Origin: Gracilariopsis chorda | Lineage: Eukaryota; Rhodophyta; Florideophyceae; Gracilariales; Gracilariaceae | NCBI GenBank assembly: GCA_003194525.1 | Contig: NBIV01000044.1 | Coordinates: 186,001 to 250,000, forward strand | Direction: 5' to 3' | DNA: 64,000 nucleotides | Shown here: positions 9,907-22,494 of the stretch, in pieces | Numbering within the stretch: position 1 is the first letter of the stretch | Layout: the number at the start of each line of letters is the position of its first letter | Notes under the pieces: generated by a model | Told to the model about the DNA's origin: nothing | The model's database searches: none | What the model saw: only the letters and a program-made list of their open reading frames with translations | Translations under genes and position numbers: made by a program

Positions 9907-10671
9907 CCTTTGCACGTACATATGTACAACAGAATACATTCATTTGTTATCGCTGGCGGCCTGACACCCGCTGCCTTTCATCTGGCCCGTGTAGCCGCAT
10001 GTATCTTTAGCTAGCAGTTTTGATTCAGCAACATAAAATTGCGTCCCTGTTACACTCACTCTCGAATCCACACACCGTCTAACCCTCCGTTTTTGTTTTC
10101 ATGGCAGTTGCCAATTGTACTTCAACAGGTTGCGATCTGCCGAAGACGGTGTGCATGGCGAAAGTCAACGTAGAGAATTCCGCCGCAGGTGGAGATAAAC
10201 CGACGACTAATTACACAGCGTCTCACCATTGCGAGCGTCTGCTGAGCGGGTCGTCTACGTGAGTTCATGTCCTGGGACTTCCCCCTTTCACCTTTTTTGG
10301 TTTGGCGCACGTAACGGAGAATACCTTGCTATTCTTTTGCCCGTGAAATTGCCGTGTGCTCCCGTCCAACAGTCGGTTACAGATTGGAAGTGCATGGAGT
10401 TCACTGGCAGTAGCCTTACATTTATGTTTTTCTCTAAACATGCCGCTGATTGCTGATGTAGATATGCCGGATTTTAAGAATCTATGGAGACACACGTGAC
10501 AAGCTTGACCTGGTTTTGCGGGGCATTTATGCAGTTCAATTAATCTCTCTCAGCCGTGCCATGGACAAAATTAGGCCGGCGAAGTCACACAGTTGAATCA
10601 CATTTCGCAACGTGATCGTTTTCAAACTCAGGATCTAATTAAAAACACCAAATTTAAAGAGGGTGTGGTAC
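9907..10671. other. Noncoding stretch with no recognisable gene
   Basis: Sequence between the second glutamine synthetase and the first Copia LTR. Only short open frames of unlikely composition; nothing identified. Confidence 0.5.
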
Positions 10672-11011
10672 TGACGATTTCTCGGATGACGGGCCTTTTG
10701 CGCTGGCACGACGGTAAGCGTGTTCCGTACGGTATCCAACCCAAACGGTAGGTTAGAAACCTGTAGGATAATTGGTAGAGTAGAGTAGAATAGACTTAGA
10801 AGACCAGAGCTGACAACACCCTCTGTACGTGGCCGGATACAAACATCTGTATTATCCTTTACTGCTAATCTTCAACTTGTCTATCTGTTCTGTTCAGGGT
10901 AGAGAACAAGACGGTGCAGTAGCTAGGCTAAATAAACTTTCTAACTACCGGAACAGTCTGTTAGGTTCCATCTATGCGGAAGCTCACGTAAAAGTAAGGC
11001 ATACCGCCACA
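10672..11011 (-). repeat. Copia 1 LTR, left copy (3' LTR)
   Basis: 340 bp, aligns along its length with 18870-19209 with scattered substitutions (roughly 10 percent by eye), so the insertion is not recent. TG...CA ends on the minus strand. Confidence 0.85.
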
Positions 11012-11459
11012 CGTTTAAACTCCTTCCACTTTCATGAGAGCTCCGCACTGTGTCACATGCCTTTTTAAAAGACGAGCAAAGATAAAAACGATGCAGATAG
11101 GCGGCTTTCTTACCATCAATGATGCACAGAACTGAGTTTCGAACCCACAACATCCGCTATGGCTCCTAATACGTAGCAGAAGTGTTATAAACACCAGCCC
11201 ATAACTCCCAAGTGAAGAGTGAGAACTGATATCGGTCAACAGACTTGAGGGCGCGGACATACTCGGCTGTGGTGCCCATCACGGGTACTGAAGAATTGAA
11301 GGGTCCGGCTATGCTGGATAAGAAAGGGTTTCCGGATTGTGTGCCGTACGCCTCCGTTCTTCGTTCGTTTTGTCAGGGTTTAAGCCTATATCTTTTGTCC
11401 TTAATGACGAATCTCCTTTTAAAACTAAGGAAGAAACCAGATGATTTTGCGATAATCTT

Positions 11460-12207
11460 CTAATTCAAACAAATATTAAACTTCGTAGGTTTTACCGGCC
11501 ACTTTATTTGAAAGAAAACGTCCCGAGGCGGGGTTCGATCAGTCCGTTTGTTGAACTTGTCAACAAGATTTGGACGACTACGGATGAAACCAATATCAGA
11601 AATTTGACATAATTGGTATCCCTCACTGGCAATAGCCATGTAGATCATTATTCTCTTCTCTGACGTACGCGATCCCTTGTGAATAATGTCAAATAAAAAC
11701 TTCGGGTCCGTTAAGATACAAACAATTAGCCGTACACAACTTAATAAAAGTCCAAATTCCATGGATATTGTATGCGCGAAATTGAATATGTCAGTGAAAG
11801 CTATCAGCTCTGCTGCAAATGCGGGAGAAGTGACCCTACGAGCCTTGCAGGACTTGAAAGATATAGGTATTATGGTTCCAGAGCGGTTTGAAAGGAACAG
11901 GAGGTAGCCCAATTGGGAAGCTAAGTCCGCATTGGTGGCGAATGATGCGTCTGATACATCAAGGATGTGCATCGTATCGAGGTCCAATTTGGGAAATGCC
12001 AGAGGTTTGGGATGCCTCTTCAGAACTTAAATGGTCTCATCAACTTCCTTTACAATTCCTTTTCGTTCCGTATCAAAGCGATCAGGAGTGACTTTTGTGA
12101 TCTTCGAGACCTCATAAAGAATGTCCACTCGCGTATGAGCAAGCCAAGTGTAGAGAAAAACCCTCTGAAGAGAGTTCGCTTACCGTATGTCCTGGGTCCG
12201 CCCTCTA
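11460..12207 (-). pseudogene. Copia 1 RNase H and end of reverse transcriptase
   Basis: The frame ending at 11460 contains ILDVSDASFATNADL with later SCKARRVTSPAFAAEL, matching the Copia RNase H core (D, then S/E region). Upstream up to 12207 other frames carry YEVSKITKVTPDRF, the usual peptide between RT and RNase H. Several stops and frameshifts make it non-functional. The 12208-13070 insertion separates it from the rest of RT. Confidence 0.75.
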
Positions 12208-13070
12208 TGGAGTTGAACACAGCGGAAGAGCCCTCTGCCCGTATTCAGTGCGGTGAACGCCGGGTGTAAGACCGGAGACGGTTACTGGATATACCTGCAG
12301 AGGTGAGGGACCAAGGGATAGTAAGACCAACAGGGAATTGGGGAAAACCCAGAAAAGAGGGGGAAAAGAGATAGGGAAAAGGGATACCGTAGGACGGTGA
12401 ATGCTCGTGGGAAAGCATAACCCAGAGCGGAGCCGCGGACAGTGCGACAAGCGGTGACAGGTCTGTAGGTGGAGCAACAACGATAAGGGACAACGAAATA
12501 ATACCCTATACAGGGGCGGAAACCGATCACACTCTCAGGACAATCCGTACTTCCGGATGATAAGTAGAACCAATAGATGGACCTTCCTACATGACCCTGA
12601 GGGGTAGACGCACCAAAACCAGCCGTGGTTACCATCCGCGAGGAGTAGTGAACCTACGTAGGTGGATACGACTATAGCCCGGCCTTCGGGAGGAAGACGC
12701 GACGCAGTTGCCTTTTACTGTAGGGGAGGTCGGTTGAGGCCAACCTCACCTAAGTAGGTTCTACTGAAATAAACTAAAACAATTAATTAATATTGTGCAC
12801 ACCTTACGAGCATACACGTGGTCAACCCACTGTCAGGGTGCCTCGCACGGCTGTGCCACCAACATCCACCAGCCAGGTGTCCACACAGTACAGTATACCA
12901 CCTGTACCCAGGTCCAATGCCCGATTCACCGGTGAACGTACCCATCATCGACTGTGCCAAATCAACCCAAAGCAGGGGGTACTTCATAACCATAGCCACG
13001 TCACCTTATGAGGTAATACATTCTATATGAATGTCTTCACCACCGGTACTATCGGTTCCATTGCTCCACA
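12208..13070 (-). repeat. Solo LTR, second family, inserted in Copia 1
   Basis: An 863-bp non-coding block interrupts the Copia reading frame between the peptides RMKLAW (right) and RADPG (left). On the minus strand it starts TGTGGAGCAATGG and ends CA. Short stretches, for example around GTAAGACCGGAGACGG, resemble the Gypsy LTR at 13801-14633, so it may be a related but diverged LTR family. No target duplication is apparent; the ends are placed by the coding break and are approximate. Confidence 0.55.
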
Positions 13071-14680
13071 CCAAGCGAGCTTCATTCGTACAGAAGCTAA
13101 TTCCTCAAAGGTGGAATTGGCCGAAATCGGTGTTACCTTCTCAATGTAATTCTGTTCAGTGATGCGAGGGAGTCTATCGCGGTCTTTATCAATCTGAAAA
13201 CCTATGAAGGTTCAGGCTAATTCCGAATCGAGTTTTGTCTCGAACCGTTAGCCGGTCCGTTTACAAAGTTGGCGAGACTCATCTATTTCAGTGCGGAGCA
13301 AGTCATCGAGGTATGAACCTGATACACCTATAAGGATTCCGTTGCAGATTAAGTAGTAGAGTGAGGGGTCAGAGCGCAGTGCTTTCATCCCCAAGTCCGA
13401 ACGGTGGTGCTTATCCATTGTGGCAAACCAAAGGTTTCCTGAATCGTATAGACCATAGAGGGGTTTTAAAAGCTGCAAGCACTGCTGAGGCTCAAGCTCA
13501 AACTCCAGAACGGGATCTGCGATGGAAAGATCGCATCCAAGTGGTTCCATCGACTGCCAGTAGGCTTGCGTTATGTCATTGGCCCACACCTTGAATCCTA
13601 AAAGGGTCGAGAGTGCAAGAACTGTCCTAACAGTTTTTGGTTGGAGAGTCTGAGTGTAGTGAGCCATTAGGCTTTTCATTCGGTCGCAGTGACCTCCGAT
13701 AACATATCGGGCCCTGAACTTCTCTTGACGGTCTTCGGAAGATTTGGTTGCCAAGACAAAACGACTGGGCAATATATTACCGTCTGGCGGAATTTACTGC
13801 TGTGGTGCAATGCCCCAAAGGGGAAAAACACCGAAAGACGTTCGGGATCTTCCTCTCACGAGGTGAACCTAGTTGGGTAGAGCCCTCCCAGAGGTGTCAC
13901 GGCGAAGCCCGTTTGTAAGACCAGGGACACCTGCCGCGACTTGCGCAGGGAGGTGAAGGCGAAGAATCGGTATCCGCGTGAGCGGGGTGTGATCCTCAGT
14001 AGAGGTATGTTTCCACGTAAGTGCGGAAGTGTGAGCAGGTGCACACAGGAGCGCCGCGGGTAGCGGGATGTACTACCCTGAAAGTGGGAAAAGGAGGAGA
14101 GTGAAGGGAAAGGAGGAAGAGTGGGCGAGGCTGAGTCGCGAGAGCGACGAACAAATAAGGCAATGCCGGTGGACAGGACTCCCTATACAGGGGGAAACAC
14201 CAATGTGATTGGAACAATTATGCTCCCAGTGATGGGTCCCTTTAGATGTGCAAGGGGGTTAGATGTCCCGTGGTTCACGGCGTTTCCCTCCAAGGAGGAG
14301 TAGAGCACGCGCGCAAGCGGTAACAACTGGAGCCAATTCCCCAGGTTCGGGTCCCTTGCTGGGGAAGGTTTACTGGTGCGACGACGGTGCGCCGTCGCAC
14401 TAAGCACTAGCTTCCCAGAAATGGGTGTGAAAATAATAAATAAAATCAACTAAAATACTCCACATTTCGTGGCAACATCTACTACTGTGGCCAACCACCA
14501 ATTGACCCAAAACCGTGTCCCACGTGTCCATACCCACCATAGTGGGGCGTAGTTCATATACACACTACACAACCGATAATATTGGGAAAACGATCAAGTA
14601 CCAGGAATCCCTCCCTGAGGGCGTTGCATTTCACCTGCTTCAAGATAACCTTGAAGGCGCCACGCTCAAATTACCAACTT
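13071..14680 (-). pseudogene. Copia 1 reverse transcriptase, split by a solo LTR
   Basis: Minus-strand fragments of the Copia RT: FERGAFKVILKQ just right of 14633, PSRFVLATKSSEDRQEKFRAR just left of 13801, NDITQAYWQ, LLKPLYGLYDSG and the catalytic YLDDLL at about 13300, then FEELASVRMKLAW ending at 13071. The solo LTR at 13801-14633 sits in the first RT block. A frameshift follows YLDD. Non-functional. Confidence 0.85.
13801..14633 (-). repeat. Solo LTR of the Gypsy family, reverse orientation, inside Copia 1 RT
   Basis: 833 bp that aligns in reverse with the Gypsy LTRs at 22495-23301 and 33226-34033, including the TGTGGTGCAATGCC and GGGCGTTGCA termini. Flanking ACTGC (13796-13800) and CCTGC (14634-14638) differ by one base, a decayed 5-bp target duplication. 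It presumably arose by LTR-LTR recombination after a Gypsy insertion and proves that the Gypsy family was active after Copia 1 landed. Confidence 0.9.
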
Positions 14681-14697
14681 AGTTAAACTTTCTTAGC

Positions 14698-16260
14698 CTA
14701 ATTCATCTGAAGGTCTTTTGTGCGAGGATCATCAGCATTGAGGATCTCAGTCATGTAGATATCTTCCTTGTCCGAGCAGTATTTCAAGAAACCATTTAAA
14801 AGCTCACACAAGTGCGTGTGCGATACCTCTGGAGCGGAAAAGTAAGGTTTCACTTGGGCGAAACTGAATGAACTTAGATCCGATTTCGGTGAAAAACGCA
14901 AGTACACCAGCTTGGCAATATTATCTACGCTGTTAAGCTCAAAGGGGACAACCCATTCTCCAATGCGGTTCGCAATGAGCTTCTTCCTCCAGACGAGGAC
15001 TGTATCACCAGGTTAGTATGTGATATTAGCCGATGGTGGAACATAATGGCGCATGGATCGTTGGACGCGGAGCTTTGCCATATGTTGTTCCATCTCCCTC
15101 TGTGCGGTGCTTGCCAATTTGGCTGGTTCGCCCAGAATTGCTTTGGACTGCAGGTCTTCACCAATCAGACGGAGTGATAGAAATCCCCCAAATACTAATA
15201 CAGATGGAACCAATCCTTCCGGTACTAGGGTGTTGTTCATCGCATACACTGAAAATGCGAGTAGCATGCTGGGTCCATACCAGGTGCAGATAGTTTCAGC
15301 TTCCTAAAGGTTTTCCGAAGGGGGTCGTAGTATAGTTCACCGATTCCCATGGAGGAATGAGACTCAATACCAGTGCGGACAATGTCAATGTTCAAAGCCT
15401 TAGCGAGGGCAATGAAAGTGTTCCCGAAAGCTGAACCTTGATCCACTTTTATCGAATTCGGTATACCATTGTAGATGAGTATCCAGCACTGAACGATACA
15501 ATTCCATATGGTGTTAGTAGATAAATCTACTAAAAACCGAGCAGCGGATAAGTGAGTCTGTGCGTCTACCATGTGTAGCACGGGCTTTCCATCGAGGTAC
15601 ATTATGTCAATGATGACTTCTTCATTGAACCGAATGTTATCTGTACCAAAAGAAACTTTGAACCGAGTTGGTCCAGCCTGAATCCGTTGGCATAGATCGC
15701 ACGAGCGGCTGATCTCCTCAAGTTGTTTCTGCGTCTCCGGGGTGGTGTCTTCGCAACAGGCTTTCCTCAGCAGGTTGTATAGCTTTTCGGAAGACGGGTG
15801 GAAGAATTGTCGATGCAGTTTTGTTAACTGCTGAGTAGTGAGCGAAGTTAAGACCAGAACGGAGTACTGGGCGTAGAGATGCCCATAGAACCTTGTCAAA
15901 GGAATATGCCAGTCACCCATCGCATAAGATTTATCACCTTCATCCACTATGGTACGTTTAATTAGCCGATTTGTGGCGGTGCAAGGGGTCAATGAATGTT
16001 GATCAAATACATCCATCCCCATTAAGGCTGGAACATCCACCGATATCACATCGAACAGAACCGGTATGGTTGGTATTACTGGTGGTGTATCCAATGGAAT
16101 CATTACTCTTCCCAGAGATTCGTATATCGAGACGGAGAATCTGAATTTGCGATTGGATCGCAGAAGTGGCAATCGTTTCTCAATGCAATGTATCCCACGG
16201 GCTTCTTTGATACCGATAATGGACCATGGTGCGCCTATGTCAACACAAAATCCAGGGCGG
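14698..16260 (-). pseudogene. Copia 1 protease and integrase
   Basis: Minus-strand reading from about 16260: CVDIGAPWSIIG (aspartic protease D-I-G), PALMGMDVFD, the integrase zinc motif (HRQFFHPSSEKLYNLLRKA then CDLCQRI), and core residues in IIDIMYLDG, KVDQGSAFG and ESHSSMGIGELYY. The longest open part is 15237-16172. Downstream fragments near 15013-15267 (NNTLVPEGLVPSVLVFGG) and 14698-14907 continue the integrase C-terminal region in shifted frames. Non-functional. Confidence 0.85.
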
Positions 16261-16599
16261 AATCTCTTTTCTGTCCACTTGGTGAGTGAAGTGCTGTGGA
16301 CAGGAGTAAAGTCTACGACTTATTTTCGATGCCGGTTACGCTTAAAGCGTTTGCGCCTGAGAACGGTGCTGCGGTGAGCAGAAGATTTTTCTGGATGTCT
16401 AGGAGCAAGCGTACCTTCTAGGCATCCTGATTAAAATCCGAGCGGTCCTTGAAACGAACCTGTGTCTTCGGTACAATATTAACCGTAGGTGGTGGAGAAT
16501 GTGTGGAGGAAAGGTGGTTCTGGAATTCTCTTTCGTCCACATAGTTCGTTACGTTCACTTCCTCAGAGAGGTTACGCTCGCCCAAGTGGTCATCAGATG

Positions 16600-16941
16600 T
16601 CAATGCGTAAAATGTTTCAAGTTCTGTGGCCTCTCAGTTTTCCACATCGGAGCCAGATGAAGATTCTTCATTCCTAAGGGCGTTAACAACCTCGGAGAGG
16701 ACATGGATAGATATTGTTCCCTGCTTGCGGGATTGAGCTGCACCATTCCATATGCGGGTGAACCTCGAACCAGTGGGGTGGTCTTTGGCAAAATGGTCTT
16801 CGCTTCCACATATGTGGCACTGCATACGTTTTCCATCTTTCCCAATGGGGTTGCGGCGCTTGTAAGTTTTAGGAACAGAGGTGCAGTGGTTGAATTGGTT
16901 GAAAGTAGATGGTGATGATCCGAGTTAGAAGTTCGGAACAT
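16600..16941 (-). pseudogene. Copia 1 gag zinc knuckle region
   Basis: Near 16775-16820 the minus strand encodes CHICGSEDHFAKDH, spaced C-X2-C-X4-H-X4-H, a zinc-knuckle variant with His for the last Cys. It lies between gag and protease remains, where the nucleocapsid of a Copia element belongs. Confidence 0.7.
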
Positions 16942-17715
16942 CCATCGGGGTTTATATAGAGTTTCTAGTCTAGTTCTATCAGTGCCACTGGTCGATGAGA
17001 ATTCGTCCGACTTAAACGGTTTGATGCTTGGTGTTCGTGTTTGCCTCCGTACGCGACTGGTGTACCGGGTTCAGTGCCGGATCTAGTCGTTTGATGACTT
17101 CGTAGATTCCATCAATACTGATGACTTGTCATTGGACAAGGTTTTGATGATATGGCATGTACACAGGGTGCCAGTGATGACTTGCCACGACTCCCTCGGG
17201 AACCTTCCATGACTGTTCGATCCCTGCTGTACCGTATGAAGTGTCTGTCACCGTTGTGAGTAGTAGGCAACGTGTACTTTAGAGCCAATATGTCCACGTG
17301 GCCAACCAAGATTTCTCTGACATGAACATGTTGTCATTTCATATTGACAGGGTGTGAGGAAGATGTGAACTCGGCTTTGACGTCAGTTTGGCATGGAAAA
17401 TTGGTAACCGATCTCTTCAGGAGATCTAGTAGAATAAAACTAGCTGGTTTGTGCACGTTTGAACTGATGCTAGAGCCAACTATATCAAATAAATGGGAAT
17501 AATAACTAATTCTAACAGTAAGGCGTCCGAGTACGGCCCCTTTAGCGGTGGGGTGGTACACCATATTGTTCGTAGAATTTACCCGCGACGGAGGATGAAA
17601 GATTACAAGAAATGGTCTTTTTTTCTTCCTCCAGTTGGATTTGTTCCCTAAGAGCGGTGAAAATCCCATTGAAAGTGAACCGAAGGGTGGTCATCTGCGA
17701 TATAGGAGTTTCTGT

Positions 17716-18838
17716 TCATGACTGGGTATGAACTGCTTTACGCAGAAATCGTTTCTTGTGCTCATCTGAGCGGAACTGTGGGGGAGCCTGAGGAGTAAGG
17801 GCGTTGATCTTATCCACTAACTGCGTTAAACCTGAATCCGAATCGGTCAAGTCTTTGTCTTTCATCACCTGGTCGATGGTGATGCGTTCCAACTCTGCCC
17901 GTGTGGCAAGTAGAAGAGCATCATTGTCATACTCATTCAACATGACCTTGACCATTTCTTGGAACGGTATATCCGGAGCGGTGTTTTCCAAAAATTATTC
18001 CCGAGCCGGTTCACCAAAGACGTTCACACAGAACTTCTGTAGTTGTTCATGAGAGAGCTCGAACTGGTAAGAGCATACCTCATAGTCTGGAAGGGCGTAT
18101 CGAATGGATTGCTCCATCGAACCAGAAAAGGTCATGTCCTTGAAATAGGGGGCGACCGAAGCGGCTTTCTTCGAACTATCCCCAGTAAGGTAAATGAGAG
18201 GAACCGAAGCGTAGTGATATCCAGGTGGATGAAGATTATTCTGCGGAATACTCTGTGCGGCGGGGGCACTCGAGTTCTGAGTTTCTTTTCCGGACGAGTT
18301 ATTCGGAGCTTATGATTGCGGTGAATGATCGTTCTGGACGTAGAACGTCGGTGGTTGTTGTAACGGTGAGTATTGACCAGTGGCAGGCGGTTGTGCATAG
18401 TATGGATTCGCGGTACGAATCGACTTGTATGCTTGATCCATCTCAAGAACTTTGTTCTTGTCATTACCGTAAGCGGAAGATATCTAAACCAAAGCCATGA
18501 GACTCCTGCTTGCCCGATCGGCCGGTGATAGGGCATTGACAATAACGTTCGGTATCGGAAAGGCGTTGAAGAACCGAGTGGTGTCATGCAACGGTACGAT
18601 TGCCTAGGCTCCGTGCCGGAAAGTTTCTCGACTAAAGATGAGAATCTATGCCTGTGGAAACGAGGCAATGTCTTCCTGAACGACCTGTAGATCATGCGAG
18701 CCATCAGCCTGAAAGACGTTCATCAGGTATTTTGCGAGATGGCATGCGAGATGTAATCTCTAGCATTAACGTTATCCAAGCGCTTAAGCAGAGCATCACG
18801 TTGCGCGTTGCGCGCGTCTGTAAAACTGTCCGCCATGT
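17716..18838 (-). pseudogene. Copia 1 gag, frameshifted
   Basis: Starts about 35 bp inside the right LTR with ATG and MADSFTDARNAQRDALLKRL, then runs into stops. A later open part (17716-17991) carries FQEMVKVMLNEYDNDALLL and PQFRSDEHKKRFLRKAV. The sequence is acidic/basic helical as in capsid proteins, but too decayed for a domain call. Identification rests mainly on its place between LTR and zinc knuckle. Confidence 0.6.
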
Positions 18839-18869
18839 CGGTAGTACTACGAAGAAATCAAATCTGGAT

Positions 18870-19209
18870 TGACGATTTCTCCGATGACGGGCCTTTTGCG
18901 CTGGTACAACGGTAAGCGTGTTTCGTACGGTATCCAACCCAAACGGTAGGTTAGACAATTGTAAGATAATTGGTGGAATACAGTAGAATATACTTAAAAG
19001 ACCAGAGTTGACAAAAGCCTCTGTACGTGGCCGGATACGGACAACCATATTATCCTTTACTGCTAATCTTCCACTTTTATATCTATTCTGTTCAGGGAAG
19101 AAACCGAGACGGTGCAGTAGCTAGACTAAGAAAACTTTATAACTACCGGAACAGTCTGTTAGATTCCACCCATGCGGGAGCTCACGTGAAAGTAAGGTTT
19201 GCCGCCACA
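18870..19209 (-). repeat. Copia 1 LTR, right copy (5' LTR)
   Basis: 340 bp, partner of 10672-11011. On the minus strand the sequence after its end is ATCCAGATTTGATTTC, which I cannot match to a tRNA. Confidence 0.85.
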
Positions 19210-21437
19210 CACTCAAACGTACAGTGTGCGCAACGTCTTCAAGGACACGCACCAAACTGACAACAAAAAGCATTGTGTGTGCAAGCATGACACAAATGAC
19301 ACTTGCACACACAAAAAAGGGGTGTCAAATATGACTTATAGAATTGTTTGCACCATTTTTGTATCATTTGGACCGCAGATGCAAATCTTGCCGCGAAACA
19401 TATTTTAGCACGCAAAACAGTTTATGGCACACATAACAAAACTGCAAGTCTTTATCTTTTTGGTACTTGGTTGCGCTGCCACACTTGACTATCAAGACCA
19501 GCAGACGTTTTACAGTTGATTACAACAGCACTTGTACGTAATCCGCGGTCAAATTGCTTCAAAAATTGACAACAGACTACTTAAAAATCTTTAACATTGT
19601 CAAACTGCATTTCGTTGGTCAACAAAATCCTATGTGTAAAACCCTAATTTTTTTAGCATTTAGGTCTACAGATCTAGCCATCCAAGGTATAATACGAACA
19701 AAATGTTTATGTAGCTTGTTTTGCCTATAGTTAGCGCGATGTATTGAATCTTTATCTTGTTGAAAGATCTAGGTTGACATTGGTCCAAAACTTTGACCAA
19801 TCCACGGTAGAAACTAAGTTTTACAGTTTCACAATACTTCCAAGAATCCAGAGTGCTGGTAAAAAATATCAACTTATTCACACCGTAAAAAGATATAAGT
19901 GCCCATATTATGACCGAACTACCTCTTCTGAATCAAGATGAGAAAAATCTTTGTGGTGCAAAACTGGGCAATAAGGGATGACAAAAAAAGGTGTTCGAAT
20001 CCTTTTCTCTGTAAAGGGTAGAATCAGCGATAGAGCGCTTTGACACGATGAGCACTAGCATGGCGTAACTCCCGACATTCGCGCCACGACCTCCGAATGA
20101 AGCAGGAAGGCAATAGAAGGTATCTGTGTATAGAAAAGTAGGTCCTGAAAGGCGAAGAAGAGAAGTCAGGGGGCCTACGTAACTGGTAGCTACCCTGACG
20201 TGACGCGAAAAAGGAAGGGGAAATTAATTCAAATCTTCCACTCTAAGACGATAAAAACCTGGACAAGAGGGCAGAGAAGAATACTTACGACGAACAACAG
20301 AAATGAACAACAATAATTACCACCATTAGCGCGGGAATGCTTTTCAGTGTGCCAGGATGGGTAAGTAAGCCGGATGCAACACGGATACTCCTGAGAACTG
20401 GGTCGAAGTCGCCTGTGGGCGTATTTAGCTAGCGCCAAACCTGCTTTGCAACCTCTTCGCGCTGGTCATTGTAGGAGATTGACCATTGCGCAGGTGACAT
20501 GGTGGGGAGTAACCATGGGCCTGGGCAGACAGAGGTCGAATCATTGCTGCCCTGCATATTCCAATTGGCGAGGGGAAGTGCCAATGGTGGAGATACCAGG
20601 AAACTTTTGAGTGCAAAGTCATTGTGGCCTCAGGTTTCATTATGTAGTTACTTTTATTTAATATTTAGGATAGTTTCTGGAGGTGAGAGTGCGTCGTCCA
20701 GCACACAGGTTTTATCGAGTGCCACCGACCTCTGAAGATTATAAGCAAGCCCCGTCGCAGTGTTTTTGTGCTGCATGCAGCTTGTAGACGCCAAAGACGT
20801 CCAAGCCATCAATACCATTCTCCCCATCTGCAGGAAGTTGAGATAGCGCCCGCCCATTGCGCTTCGCTTCCAGTTTGTGCCAAGTTCACCAGTACACCCA
20901 GCAGATTGTGACAGTAGTGGCTCACCCTCTGCCGCTACTTGTGGGGAAGCACAATGCTTATTGTAAGGTGTTCACCGGCCGGCCCTACTTCAGTGGTAAG
21001 TAGATTAATTTCGTAGAAAGCCCGGGCGGACGATGGGCTCGATGTTCCAAACAGTCGAAGTCAGAAGACGCCGGTGGAGGGCTGTGGGAAGAGACGGGCA
21101 ACGGTGTCAGGAGCCGTCAAGGAACACGTAGAGCATTGGCATTCGTGCACCGGTATTATTTTACGGTAAAGGTCAGTAGAACAGGCTAGTGGGCGGTGTG
21201 TATTGCCAAATAGAACAAGATACTAGTCGGTTTGGTGGGAAGACTCGGGCTTCAGTGAGGGTGGGGGTGCGATCCGTTCAGGCTAAGTAGAAGCACGGGG
21301 TGTGCCACAGAAACACTGCACGCAGTCCACCATTACCCAGTACCCCTGTGCTGTGCTATGCACTACCCTGTCTACTCTAAAAATAATGAAAAATTATTAC
21401 GTGGCACTCTATGAAAATATCGGCACCTCATCCAGTA
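19210..21437. other. AT-rich to mixed noncoding stretch, no gene seen
   Basis: 19210-19980 is AT-rich with short purine/pyrimidine runs; 19980-21437 is mixed and repeat-like. No domain, transposase or RNA gene recognised. Confidence 0.45.
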
Positions 21438-21904
21438 TGTAGTATAGTGGCACGGTGCACTACCTACAAAGGAGAGGGTCCAAAGGATAGGGGCCAATGG
21501 CGAGACCACTGGTACAGAGTTGCACTGGGGCGGTATTCACTGCCGTGCCTACAGGAGACGGCGAGCGGCGTAACAGCGACTTGTAAAGCTTAAAGATGAT
21601 GGCACTTCTACCAAAGTTGGTGGAAGGAGCCAAGAGTGTGTCTGACTTTAACTGTGTAGGGAGGCACACCTCGAGCAGCCTAAGTACCAGCCGTGAGGCG
21701 CCTCAACCTCTGGTGTGGTGCACTGTCAAGCAGCGCCCCACGTGTAATATCTACAATACCTATGGTACAAATACTAGAAGTCAATAATTAAAATACCAAT
21801 CGCTCCTGCCAAATGACACGTGTGCCACAACCTTGCTCACTCCAGCAATGCGCGTGGCCGGCGGGGGCCCCAGCCTATGGAAGCGCCGTCCTAGCGGCTC
21901 GCTA
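21438..21904 (+). repeat. Dispersed repeat, copy A (about 467 bp)
   Basis: Reads TGTAGTATAGTGGCACGG at the left and CGGCTCGCT at the right. The reverse complement of 37503-37970 matches it along its whole length with scattered differences (roughly 15 percent by eye). Both contain a short open frame beginning MMA-LPK-VEGAK, too short and repeat-borne to call a gene. Nature unknown: MITE, SINE or fragment of a larger element. Confidence 0.7.
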
Positions 21905-22489
21905 TATCACACAATAACAGCACATCCCTCTCCCGCACAAAACTCCCACACGTGTCGCTTGCCACATTTGCGACATTGTTGCCCGATCGGTTTCGTGCAT
22001 CGGCTTATAGCTGCGTTTGCCTACTATACCACACTACTACGCTTCGGTAGACTAGTACTCCAGTTGGCCACAGGACGTAGTATTCTACTACAGCCGTGAG
22101 GCCGTGGCTTAAAGGAGATCACTGCTAGACATAACTATAGGAAATCAATTCAAAGTTAAACAAGTATTCCGGCACACAAACCCAGCCAAGCCCTACACGT
22201 AGGTGTGGTTTCCCGGCTCAGGACATCACTCGCGTAAGCGGTCCTTCACCTGACACGTATTCCACTACCTTTACACTCCCGACGTGGCCAACGATCATAC
22301 ACATACGGCCTCCCATTCCGGTAACCAACAGTATCAGGGCTATCACTCACGTCCCATCCAGGGCCTCTGGCTCATGCATCGGACTCACATCCGATCATTC
22401 GGTACCACTTCAATATAAATCAAGTCCTTCCCTCGCGTCTGAGGGTACATTTCACTACAGTCTCGGCTCCCTCCTTAAATCATTTTAAT
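21905..22489. other. Noncoding stretch left of the Gypsy element
   Basis: No gene seen. 22141-22489 has several short Y-rich/R-rich hairpins like those in the Gypsy element, so it may be another decayed LTR, but no partner copy is in the window. Confidence 0.35.
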
Positions 22490-22494
22490 AAAGC

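Larger units (their letters stand above)
10672..19209 (-). mobile_element. Copia-type LTR retrotransposon 1, old, nested and broken
   Basis: Direct 340-bp repeats at 10672-11011 and 18870-19209 bound minus-strand remains in the Copia order gag, zinc knuckle, protease, integrase, reverse transcriptase, RNase H. Read on the minus strand each LTR begins TGTGGCGGC and ends AAATCGTCA. Two unrelated LTR sequences (12208-13070 and 13801-14633) are inserted in it. No matching target duplication is visible at the outer ends (GGTAC versus CACTC). Many frameshifts and stops show that it is dead. A purine-rich tract (AAAGTGGAAGGAG on the minus strand) lies just inside the left LTR. Confidence 0.88.

Noticed and set aside
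10667..19214. Target duplication for Copia 1
   Set aside because: Flanks GGTAC and CACTC do not match; not claimed.
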